From Ornithinibacillus californiensis (GTDB lineage: Bacteria > Bacillota > Bacilli > Bacillales > Amphibacillaceae), in contig NZ_LDUE01000030.1 in NCBI RefSeq assembly GCF_001038485.1, positions 28,676-92,675 of the forward strand: 64,000 bases of DNA. Reading direction: 5' to 3'. This document shows, piece after piece, positions 37,439-45,468 of the stretch (position 1 is the first letter of the stretch; each line of letters starts with the position of its first letter). The notes beneath the pieces are model-generated. The model had not been told where the DNA came from. It did not search any database and saw only the letters and a program-made list of their open reading frames with translations. Position numbers and translations under genes: made by a program.

Positions 37439-38488
37439 ATGAAAGTACAAAAGCAAGAGCTTCACAAGCTGATTCAGAATAAATTGCATCGTGCCGGTCT
37501 AACCGAAGAACATGCAGATATTGTTGCAGATGTACTGGTTCATGCGGATATTCGTGGATATCACTCGCATGGAGCAATGCGCGTTGAGTATTATGCAGAA
37601 CGTATTGATAAAGGTGGAATCAATACCGATCCGAATTTTACCTTTGAAAAAACAGGACCAACTACTGCCATATTTGATGGTGACAATGGTGTAGGACATG
37701 TCGTTGCGAAAAAGTCCATGGAAGAAGCAATTGCCATGGCTAAGGAAAATGGGGTCGCTATCGTTGGAGCAAAGAAAATGAGCCATAGTGGTGCTCTTTC
37801 GTACTTTGTCCAACAGGCAGCCGAAGAGGATTTGATCGGTATTTCTGTTTGTCAATCGGATCCCATGGTTGTACCGTTTGGTGGAGCAGAGCCTTATTAT
37901 GGAACCAATCCAATTGCGTTTGCTTGCCGTGGGAAAGATAACGAGTTAGTAACGTTTGACATGGCTACAACTGTACAAGCCTGGGGTAAAATCCTAGATA
38001 AACGTTCGAGAAATGAATCGATTCCAGATACATGGGCAGTGGATAAAGATGGAAACCCAACTACAGACCCATTTAAAGTAAATGCGCTATTACCAATTGC
38101 AGGTCCAAAAGGATATGGTTTGATGATGATGGTTGATATTTTATCTGGTGTTCTGTTAGGACTGCCATACGGCAATAAAGTATCTTCTATGTATGAAGAC
38201 TTAACGGAATATAGAAATCTCGGTCAACTACACATCGTGATTAACCCTGAGTACTTTGCAGGTCTAAAGGTGTTTAAAGAAAGCTTGACTAATTCTATGA
38301 ATGATTTAAACAATATTAAACCAGCTCCAGGATTCAAAGAAGTATCCTACCCTGGGCAACGCAGTGCAATGAGAGAACAGGAAAATGAGAAGAATGGAAT
38401 TGAAATTTTAGATGATATTGTTGAATATCTTCAATCTGACGTCATTCATCATAATTCCTATGATAATAAAGATCCATTTGCAAAATAG
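37439..38488 (+). CDS. Ureidoglycolate dehydrogenase-like AllD, copy 2 (tandem paralogue)
   Basis: This has the same length (349) and motifs as the preceding protein: VHADIRGYHSHGAMRVEYYAERIDKGG, MSHSGALSYFV, PYYGTNPIAF and GPKGYGLMMMVDILSGVLLGLPYG. They diverge most in residues about 175-185 (FSAPSSTGEKIIVD versus FACRGKDNELVTFD) and near the C terminus (residues about 275-325). Both keep the catalytic His, so both should be active. Start ATG 37439 follows AGGAGG. The difference in the cofactor/substrate loop may mean different cofactor or substrate range; that is inference. Confidence 0.88.
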   Translation: MKVQKQELHKLIQNKLHRAGLTEEHADIVADVLVHADIRGYHSHGAMRVEYYAERIDKGGINTDPNFTFEKTGPTTAIFDGDNGVGHVVAKKSMEEAIAMAKENGVAIVGAKKMSHSGALSYFVQQAAEEDLIGISVCQSDPMVVPFGGAEPYYGTNPIAFACRGKDNELVTFDMATTVQAWGKILDKRSRNESIPDTWAVDKDGNPTTDPFKVNALLPIAGPKGYGLMMMVDILSGVLLGLPYGNKVSSMYEDLTEYRNLGQLHIVINPEYFAGLKVFKESLTNSMNDLNNIKPAPGFKEVSYPGQRSAMREQENEKNGIEILDDIVEYLQSDVIHHNSYDNKDPFAK

Positions 38489-38516
38489 ATAAACCAAATT
38501 TGAGGAGTGAACAAAT

Positions 38517-40274
38517 ATGCTTCATACGATTATTAAGAAAAACTCGTATCAAGATTCCGTAAACTTAATGTTATTAACAAACGCGGTATCCGTAATTGAA
38601 GGTGTAGAAAAAATTCAAGTAATGATGGGTACACCAGCAAACAAAGATATTCTTAGTGCTGCTGGATTATATACAGATGAATTAGCAGATGCAGGTGCTA
38701 ATGATATGTGTATCGTTTTAGATACAGATAATGAAGAAAAAGTTGATGAAGTGTTAGCTGCTGTTGATGAATATCTTAACAACCAAGCTATCTCAAAAAG
38801 CGGAAATGACTTCGAAACAGTTCGTACATTTGACAAAGCAATGAAAACAATGCCAGATGCAAACCTAGCTGTTATTTCTGTGGCTGGTCAGTACGCTGCA
38901 AATGAAGCAGATAAAGCGCTAGACAATGGCTTAAACGTATTCATGTTCTCTGATAACGTTTCTTTTGAAGACGAACGCCGCCTAAAAGAAAAAGCACATG
39001 ATAAAGGCCTACTTGTTATGGGACCTGACTGTGGTACTGGCGTAATTTCTGGTATTCCAATCGCATTCACAAACGTTGTAAAAGAAGGAAACATCGGTAT
39101 TGTAGGTGCTTCTGGTACAGGAATCCAAGAAGTAACAACAATCATCGATCGTCTAGGCGGAGGAGTTGTTCATGCACTAGGTACTGGTGGACGTGACCTT
39201 TCTGATAAGATTGGTGCGATTACGATGATGGACGCAATTAAAGCATTAGAAAACCATAACCCTACAGAAGTGATTACAATCATTTCTAAGCCACCAGCAA
39301 AAGAAGTACGTGACCGTGTTGTTCAATTGCTTCGTAGCTTATCAAAACCTGTTGTTACAATCTTCTTAGGTGAAAAACCTGAAAAACACGAAGGAAATGT
39401 ATACCAAGCTTATACATTAGAAGAAACTGCAAGAATCTCTGTTGACCTAGCGAAAGGTAATGAAATTAAAGAAGATTACAATGCCGTTGATGTTGCAGTA
39501 GATAATGTTCAATTAACACCGGAACAAACTTCTATTAAAGGATTTTACTCTGGCGGAACATTAGGATATGAAGCAGCAACATTACTTTCTGATGCACTTA
39601 GCCTAGAAAAAGGTAAAGCTGCTGAAGGATTCTTATTACAAGCAAATGGTCATGAAATTGCTGACCTAGGGGATGACATTTACACACAAGGTAAACCTCA
39701 CCCAATGATTGATCCTGATACACGTGTAAACTTCATGGAAAAAGCTGCTGATGATGAATCAACTGCTGTTGTCCTATTTGATGTTGTACTTGGATATGGT
39801 TCTCACAGTGATATGGCTGGTGCTTTATTACCATCTATCCAACGAATCAAGAGCAATGTAGAAGCAAAAGGACGTAATGTGTACTTTGTAGCGACAGTAT
39901 GTGGAACAGAACAAGATCCACAAGACTACCAAGACCAACGTCAAAAACTAGAACAAGCTGGTGTTATTGTACGTGATAGCAACAACCAAGCAGTTCGTAC
40001 AGCTTTATCCATCATTGGTTTAACTGTAAACGACGTGAAAAAACAACATGTAGAATATACAGGTGAAGTTGCACAAGAAGACCTAAGCATCTCACCAGAA
40101 TTAGATAAATTAATCAACTCAAAACCAGTTGTAGTTAACATCGGGTTAAAGAGCTTCACAGAACCTGTAGTTAAATACGGCGGAAGAGTAGTTCACTACG
40201 ACTGGAGACCAGTCGCAGGCGGAAACGAAAGAATGGCCAAGATCCTTAACTTACTAAACAGCTATTCTAAGTAA
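38517..40274 (+). CDS. allF: FdrA/AllF, predicted oxamate carbamoyltransferase subunit
   Basis: The 585-residue protein has succinyl-CoA-synthetase-like architecture: CoA-binding-like fold (about 100-200) with VMGPDCGTGVISGIPIAFTN and GIVGASGTGIQEVTTIIDRLGGGVVHALGTGGRDLS, and a ligase-like second half with FYSGGTLGYEA and FDVVLGYGSHSDMAGAL. E. coli FdrA (AllF) acts with YlbE and YlbF as the oxamate carbamoyltransferase that turns oxalurate into oxamate and carbamoyl phosphate. Start ATG 38517 follows TGAGGAGTG. Its codons are biased to AAC, CGT and GAA types, suggesting high expression. A 281-base gap with a palindromic element separates it from allG. Confidence 0.9.
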   Translation: MLHTIIKKNSYQDSVNLMLLTNAVSVIEGVEKIQVMMGTPANKDILSAAGLYTDELADAGANDMCIVLDTDNEEKVDEVLAAVDEYLNNQAISKSGNDFETVRTFDKAMKTMPDANLAVISVAGQYAANEADKALDNGLNVFMFSDNVSFEDERRLKEKAHDKGLLVMGPDCGTGVISGIPIAFTNVVKEGNIGIVGASGTGIQEVTTIIDRLGGGVVHALGTGGRDLSDKIGAITMMDAIKALENHNPTEVITIISKPPAKEVRDRVVQLLRSLSKPVVTIFLGEKPEKHEGNVYQAYTLEETARISVDLAKGNEIKEDYNAVDVAVDNVQLTPEQTSIKGFYSGGTLGYEAATLLSDALSLEKGKAAEGFLLQANGHEIADLGDDIYTQGKPHPMIDPDTRVNFMEKAADDESTAVVLFDVVLGYGSHSDMAGALLPSIQRIKSNVEAKGRNVYFVATVCGTEQDPQDYQDQRQKLEQAGVIVRDSNNQAVRTALSIIGLTVNDVKKQHVEYTGEVAQEDLSISPELDKLINSKPVVVNIGLKSFTEPVVKYGGRVVHYDWRPVAGGNERMAKILNLLNSYSK

Positions 40275-40329
40275 TATTTTAAACAAGAATTGGATGGAAC
40301 TAGGGACTATAGAATGATACGCATTACTA

Positions 40330-40447
40330 GCTCCGGAAATATACGGAGACTCCTGCGGGAGGATAGGCCTAGGTGAGACCCCACAAGAGCGCTAGCTCTG
40401 AGGAGGCTCACCAGCCGCCCGCGGAAAGCGAAGTATATTTCCGGAGC
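40330..40447 (+). repeat. Modular palindromic intergenic element, copy 3 (118 bp), between allF and allG
   Basis: Arms GCTCCGGAAATATAC (40330-40344) and GTATATTTCCGGAGC (40433-40447) are identical to those of copy 1. Nested pairs GCGGG/CCCGC and GGTGAG/CTCACC enclose a small AGCGCTAGCTCT hairpin. This is the minimal form, without the long inserts of copies 1 and 2. The flanks ATTACTAG (40323-40330) and CTAGTAAT (40473-40480) are also inverted. It interrupts an otherwise tight operon. Confidence 0.85.
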
Positions 40448-40555
40448 GGGTAAGGTGCAGTACCAAACGTTACTAGTAATTTTTCAAGTTAAATGGTTTT
40501 GTTCCATCCTCTTCATACACATACGAATTTTTGTATATAAAAGGAGAGAAAATAG

Positions 40556-41821
40556 ATGAACTACAATACAATTGATGAAGCAAACCGCGCCGTACTAGAC
40601 AAAATCGTCGGCTCACAACCTTTCTTAGTAGACGTCGTACCTGCTAAATCTGTAATTAGCGAACTAAATAACGGGAAAGTTATCCTACATGCTGGCCCAC
40701 CAATCAAGTGGGAAGACATGACAGGTCCAATGCAAGGTTCTTGTGTTGGTGCAGCACTATTTGAAGAATGGGCTGACAACGAAGATGATGCTAGAAACAT
40801 GCTAGCAAATGGTGAAGTAGAATTCATTCCTTGCCACCATGTAAATGCAGTTGGACCAATGGGTGGTATCACAACTGCAAACTTCCCAGTATTCGTTGTT
40901 GAAAACCGATCTGAAGGTAACGAAGCTTACTGCATTATGAACGAAGGTATTGGTAAAGTACTTCGTTTCGGTGCATTCTCTGAAGAAGTTATTAATCGTC
41001 TAATCTGGATGAGAGATGTATTAGGACCAACATTATCTAAAGCACTAAAAATTAAAGGTGACGGTCTAAACCTTAACGTTATGATCGCTAAAGCTATTAC
41101 AATGGGTGACGAATTCCACCAACGTAATATTGCGGCTTCACTTATTTTCTTAAAAGAAGTAGCTCCACTAATTGTGCAAATTGAAGGCTTGAGCGACAAG
41201 GATCAACAAGACGTTTTACAGTTCTTAGCTGATACAGACCAATTCTTCTTAAATGTTATGATGGCTGCAAGTAAGGCAGTTATGGACGGAGCAAGAAAAG
41301 TTCAAGATGGTACTGTAGTAACTGCTATGTGTAGAAATGGTAAAGACTTCGGTATTCGTATCAGTGGAATGGGCGACCAATGGTTTACTGCTCCAGTTAA
41401 TACACCACAAGGTCTATTCTTTACTGGCTACTCTCAAGAAGATGCAAACACAGATATCGGTGATAGTGCAATCACAGAAACAATCGGTGTTGGTGGATTT
41501 GCGATGATCGCAGCTCCTGGTGTTACTCGTTTCGTAGGTGCTGGTGGATTTGACGATGCTCTAAAAACTAGTAATGAAATGTTAGAAATCTGTATTGATC
41601 AAAACCCTAACTGGGCAATTCCAACTTGGGACTTCCAAGGTGCATGTCTAGGAATTGACGCTAGAAAAGTAGTTGAAACAGGAATTGAACCAGTTATCAA
41701 CACTGGTATTGCTCATAAACAAGCTGGTTTGGGACAAATCGGTGCTGGTACTGTGCGCGCTCCACTAGCTTGCTTTGAAAAAGCTATTGAAGCATACGCT
41801 GAAAAATTAGGACTTATCTAA
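40556..41821 (+). CDS. allG: YlbE/AllG (DUF1116), predicted oxamate carbamoyltransferase subunit
   Basis: This 421-residue DUF1116 protein resembles E. coli YlbE. Recognisable segments: PPIKWEDMTGPMQGSCVGAALFEEWA, CHHVNAVGPMGGITTANFPVFVVEN, MGDEFHQRNIAASL, and GGFAMIAAPGVTRFVGAGG. It works with AllF and AllH in the oxamate carbamoyltransferase. Start ATG 40556 follows AAAGGAGAG. It is 7 bases upstream of allH. The gap before it holds a palindromic element, so its expression may be set separately from allF. The role is taken from the E. coli homologues. Confidence 0.9.
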   Translation: MNYNTIDEANRAVLDKIVGSQPFLVDVVPAKSVISELNNGKVILHAGPPIKWEDMTGPMQGSCVGAALFEEWADNEDDARNMLANGEVEFIPCHHVNAVGPMGGITTANFPVFVVENRSEGNEAYCIMNEGIGKVLRFGAFSEEVINRLIWMRDVLGPTLSKALKIKGDGLNLNVMIAKAITMGDEFHQRNIAASLIFLKEVAPLIVQIEGLSDKDQQDVLQFLADTDQFFLNVMMAASKAVMDGARKVQDGTVVTAMCRNGKDFGIRISGMGDQWFTAPVNTPQGLFFTGYSQEDANTDIGDSAITETIGVGGFAMIAAPGVTRFVGAGGFDDALKTSNEMLEICIDQNPNWAIPTWDFQGACLGIDARKVVETGIEPVINTGIAHKQAGLGQIGAGTVRAPLACFEKAIEAYAEKLGLI

Positions 41822-41828
41822 TAGAACA

Positions 41829-42731
41829 ATGAAGGAATTTATCTTTTATGGAGAGGAACATCATTCTGATCTTCCTCTCCTTCTTTCTGAAAATAATTTA
41901 GGGCGAGTGCACAGTATCTTTCAAAACGGAGTAAATATCAAGATGGGGAAATTCCTTATTTTTATAGGGAATACCAAAAATGGCCGGCTACCGTTTGGTA
42001 TTCATTTGGAGGAAGATGCACTTAATGAGTTTATGGCATGTGTAAAAGACGATCTAGTAGTGTGTTGGAAAGGTTTTTCTTTGTATTTTGCCAATAAGGA
42101 AAAATTGATGAAGCTAGACTTACAAACAAGTACACCTTTTGTAAATTCTATACCTAAATGTAAACCAGAAAAAGTTAATTTCCCTTCATTTGAACAATTT
42201 GTAGCGTTATGCATTGATAACGGAGAGCCAATCGGTATCGACGATTTATATATGGATCAATTTTTACTCTATTACTTAAATAACCAAGAAATAGTACAAA
42301 CAGAGCTCGCAATTAAAGTATCTGATTTAATGAAGGCAGTTTTTTCAGAAGATGAAGAGTTTATCGAACTAACACTTCGCTACTTTTTAGGACGTGGTAA
42401 AGGGTTAACGCCTTCAGGAGATGATATTTTAGTCGGACTTTTGGCAGTACATGCTGTTTCAGGAATGTTTAGTCAAACATTTCTTCATGTGTTAAAGGAA
42501 ATAATACAAGCAGAACCTATTACAACAGATGTAAGTATAGAGTATCTTCAATATGCTTTAAACGGGAAGTTTAGTTCTGTAATTGTTCATATAATGAACG
42601 ATTTATTGACTGAAGCAAGTGCTGAACTAAAACAACATTTTTCGGATTTAGTTCAAGTAGGACATAGTTCCGGTGTTGATTCATCATTTGGAATATTATT
42701 AGGAATGTTGACAATTAGGAGGATAAAGTAA
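41829..42731 (+). CDS. allH: YlbF/AllH (DUF2877), predicted oxamate carbamoyltransferase subunit
   Basis: The 300-residue DUF2877 protein has the signature LRYFLGRGKGLTPSGDDILVGLLAVH near residue 195 and the later VGHSSGVDSSFGILLGML. It sits exactly as in E. coli, after ylbE and before the carbamate kinase gene. E. coli YlbF is required for oxamate carbamoyltransferase activity. The start is ATG 41829, with only a weak ribosome site inside the end of allG, suggesting coupling. Its stop abuts the kinase start. Confidence 0.88.
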   Translation: MKEFIFYGEEHHSDLPLLLSENNLGRVHSIFQNGVNIKMGKFLIFIGNTKNGRLPFGIHLEEDALNEFMACVKDDLVVCWKGFSLYFANKEKLMKLDLQTSTPFVNSIPKCKPEKVNFPSFEQFVALCIDNGEPIGIDDLYMDQFLLYYLNNQEIVQTELAIKVSDLMKAVFSEDEEFIELTLRYFLGRGKGLTPSGDDILVGLLAVHAVSGMFSQTFLHVLKEIIQAEPITTDVSIEYLQYALNGKFSSVIVHIMNDLLTEASAELKQHFSDLVQVGHSSGVDSSFGILLGMLTIRRIK

Positions 42732-43670
42732 ATGGCAGAAAAAGTAGTTATTGCATTAGGCGGAAACGCGATTTTACAACCAGGACAAGAAGCAACATAT
42801 GAGATTCAATTAGAAAACGTACGTAAGTGTACAAATATTATTGCGCAAATCGTAAAACAAGGATATGAAGTAGTTGTAACTCATGGTAATGGCCCACAAG
42901 TGGGTAACATTTTACGTCAAAATGAAGAAGCAAAAGATGTTGTACCTCCATTCCCATTAGACGTATGTAGTGCAGAATCTCAAGGTTTCATCGGATATAT
43001 GATGGAACAAACACTACGTAATGAATTACGTGAATTAGGTTTAGATAACACAGTTGTTAGTATTCTAACTGAAACAGTTGTTGATAAAAACGACTCTGCA
43101 TTCCAAAACCCTGAAAAGCCAATCGGTGTATTCTACTCAGAAGAAGAAGCAAATCAATTAGCGAAAGAAAAAGGCTGGGTAGTTGGTGAGGATGCTGGCC
43201 GTGGCTATCGTCGTTTAGTACCATCTCCACAACCAGTTTCTATTCTTGGTTCTGATGTAATTAAATCACTAACAGATGCTGGAACAATTACAATTGCTGC
43301 TGGTGGTGGCGGTATCCCTGTTATTCAAAAGGAAGACGGGAAATACGAAGGTGTAGAAGCGGTAATCGATAAAGATCGCAGTGGGTTACGTCTTGCTAAA
43401 GAAGTAAATGCAGATGTATTCATGATTTTAACTGACGTGGAAAACGTATATGTAAACTACGGTAAACCAGAACAAAAAGCTTTAGAACAAATTACTGTAG
43501 CGGAAGCAAAACAGTATATGGATGAAGGACAATTCGCAGCTGGAAGTATGGGACCTAAAATGGAAGGTGCACTTTCATTTGCTGAGCATGGTGGAAGAGC
43601 TATTATCTGTTCTCTTGAAAAAGCAGCTGAAGCTTTAGCAGGAAAATCAGGTACTTCAATCACAAAATAA
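42732..43670 (+). CDS. arcC: Carbamate kinase (catabolic, AllK/ArcC type)
   Basis: The 312-residue amino-acid-kinase-fold enzyme converts carbamoyl phosphate and ADP to ATP, CO2 and ammonia. Seen: VIALGGNAIL, VVTHGNGPQVGNILRQNE, PLDVCSAESQGFIGYM, AGGGGIPVI, VIDKDRSGLRLAKEV and AAGSMGPKMEGALSF. It is last of the allC-to-arcC run and starts immediately after allH (ATG 42732; GGAGGATAAA overlaps the allH end). No arginine-deiminase genes are nearby, so its carbamoyl phosphate should come from oxalurate. E. coli uses YbcF (AllK) in this place. Confidence 0.96.
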   Translation: MAEKVVIALGGNAILQPGQEATYEIQLENVRKCTNIIAQIVKQGYEVVVTHGNGPQVGNILRQNEEAKDVVPPFPLDVCSAESQGFIGYMMEQTLRNELRELGLDNTVVSILTETVVDKNDSAFQNPEKPIGVFYSEEEANQLAKEKGWVVGEDAGRGYRRLVPSPQPVSILGSDVIKSLTDAGTITIAAGGGGIPVIQKEDGKYEGVEAVIDKDRSGLRLAKEVNADVFMILTDVENVYVNYGKPEQKALEQITVAEAKQYMDEGQFAAGSMGPKMEGALSFAEHGGRAIICSLEKAAEALAGKSGTSITK

Positions 43671-43677
43671 AGTAAAA

Positions 43678-43709
43678 AAAGAAACCGCAGAGTAGTCTGT
43701 GGTTTCTTT
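43678..43709. terminator. Bidirectional terminator between arcC and the YfcC-type gene
   Basis: A 14-bp stem (AAAGAAACCGCAGA / TCTGTGGTTTCTTT, one G-T) with a 4-base loop has A and T runs on both sides, serving both convergent genes. Confidence 0.88.
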
Positions 43710-43714
43710 TTGAT

Positions 43715-45136
43715 TTATGTCCATTGAATAATTTGAGCAATAATCAGTGATACAATCGATAAGCCTGCCCAGAAAATAAATAATGGTAGGAAGAACTTAA
43801 TCCATTTTTGATAAGGTACACCAGCAATAACTAATGCAGCCATAAAGTAACCTGATGTTGGATATAGAATATGTGCAAATCCATCACCTAATTGGAAGGC
43901 AAGTACTGCTGTTTGTCTAGTAACTCCGATAAGGTCAGCAAGTGGTGCCATAATTGGCATGGTTACCAATGCTTGTCCACTTCCAGAAGGAATAACGAAA
44001 TTAATTAGTAATTGAATGAAATACATACCTACAGCACCAAGCATTGGTGGTAAATCGTTTACGACATTACCTAAGCTGTAAACAATGGTATCCATAATTT
44101 GACCATCTTCTAATACAACGGCAACTGCTCTAGCTACCCCGACAATAATTGCACCGACTAATACATCGCGGAAACCTTTATTAAATCCCTCTGCAATTTC
44201 AGTCGTTGAGAGACCTGCGATTAAACCAACTACAATACCCATGATGATAAATAGTCCAGACATCTCAACCATAAACCATCCATGACCGATAACACCATAA
44301 ACTAAGATGCCAAAGAAAATAAGTGTTGCTATAGAAGCAAATTTTTGCCTAGTATTCGCAGTTCTCTTTTCTACTGTTTCCGTACCTTGATAAAGCTTTC
44401 TTTTTTCAACGTCATCATCATAAACGTAGCTGTGTAATGGGTTTTGCTTTACTTTATTTGCATAACGCATGATGAATAATACAGCTAATGATACGGCTAC
44501 TATAAATATAATTAAACGGAATCCCATTCCAGAAAATACTGGAATTCCTGAGATTTTCTGAGCTAGACCTGTATTGATTGGATTTAATACACCTGCAGCA
44601 AAACCAACAACTGTACCACAAAGTGCAATAGCTGCAGCGACAATGGAATCATAACCAAGTGCTATCATAAGTGGTAAAATAACTGGTATGTATACGAGCG
44701 ATAACTCTGGTGTTCCGATCAGTGTAGCTACAACTGCAAATACGGTAGTTAAAATAGGAATAAGTAAGATACTTTTATTAGCAAATTTTCGTGATAAATT
44801 ATCAACAACAATTTCAATAATTCCTGTTTGACGTAGTACCATAAACATACCACCAATGATGAATGTAAAGAATACTACTTCACCAGCATCAATTAATCCT
44901 CTTGGAATAACGGTAAGAAAATCAATCAGACCTACAGGAGTTTGTTCAACTGCTGTATAGGATGTTGCATCAATCGTTATTCTTCCCTCTGGTCCAGGTA
45001 TTCTTTCATACTCCCCAGCTGGAACGAAATAAGTTGCTACTGCAGCAATAGCACTAAATAGGAATAAAATAACATAAATATGTGGCATCTGAAACTTACT
45101 TTTCTTCTTCTGCCCTGTTTCTACTTGTTGTGACAT
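43715..45136 (-). CDS. YfcC/DcuC-superfamily membrane transporter
   Basis: The 473-residue transporter has about 12 helices. The N-terminal region with YFVPAGEYER, GLIDFLTVIPRGLIDAGEVVFFTFIIGGMF and the late FVIPSGSGQALVTMPIMAPLADLIGVTRQTAVLAFQLGDGF are typical of the YfcC group of the C4-dicarboxylate (DcuC) superfamily. Start ATG 45136 follows TGGGGGAT. It sits between carbamate kinase and the second PucR gene and is probably controlled with them. A carboxylate or ureide of the allantoin pathway (oxamate export, ureidoglycolate or allantoate uptake) is a reasonable guess from context only. Confidence 0.82.
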   Translation of the reverse strand: MSQQVETGQKKKSKFQMPHIYVILFLFSAIAAVATYFVPAGEYERIPGPEGRITIDATSYTAVEQTPVGLIDFLTVIPRGLIDAGEVVFFTFIIGGMFMVLRQTGIIEIVVDNLSRKFANKSILLIPILTTVFAVVATLIGTPELSLVYIPVILPLMIALGYDSIVAAAIALCGTVVGFAAGVLNPINTGLAQKISGIPVFSGMGFRLIIFIVAVSLAVLFIMRYANKVKQNPLHSYVYDDDVEKRKLYQGTETVEKRTANTRQKFASIATLIFFGILVYGVIGHGWFMVEMSGLFIIMGIVVGLIAGLSTTEIAEGFNKGFRDVLVGAIIVGVARAVAVVLEDGQIMDTIVYSLGNVVNDLPPMLGAVGMYFIQLLINFVIPSGSGQALVTMPIMAPLADLIGVTRQTAVLAFQLGDGFAHILYPTSGYFMAALVIAGVPYQKWIKFFLPLFIFWAGLSIVSLIIAQIIQWT

Positions 45137-45410
45137 ATGTAATCCCCCATTTTGATAATCTAGTTAGACAAATAAAAAAATAAATTGCAAAAGCCTTCTG
45201 CCGGTTACAGTCCCCTTCCTTTATGAGTAGTAGAATATTTTGTGAATATAAAATTTTTGTAACCGTATACAATAACATTAGAGTATTGATGGAAACGTGT
45301 CACTGTTCGTTTTGGATAAAGATTTGTAAATTACTTGTTCAAATTGAATGAAGTATATAAGAAGTTTGCAACGGATAGTTTGAAAGTTTTTTGGGGTATG
45401 TTGGAACAAT

Positions 45411-45450
45411 AAAAAAAACACTTTATTAATGGTTATCACCAAATAAAGTG
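45411..45450 (-). terminator. Terminator of PucR regulator 2
   Basis: Minus-strand stem CACTTTATT / AATAAAGTG with an inner GGT/ACC pair and a following T8 tract. The remaining bases of the 332-base gap (45137-45410) hold TTGTTC-type motifs at 45304 and 45335 and presumably the promoter of the YfcC-type gene. Confidence 0.8.
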
Positions 45451-45468
45451 CTCTTTATCTTACTTCTC

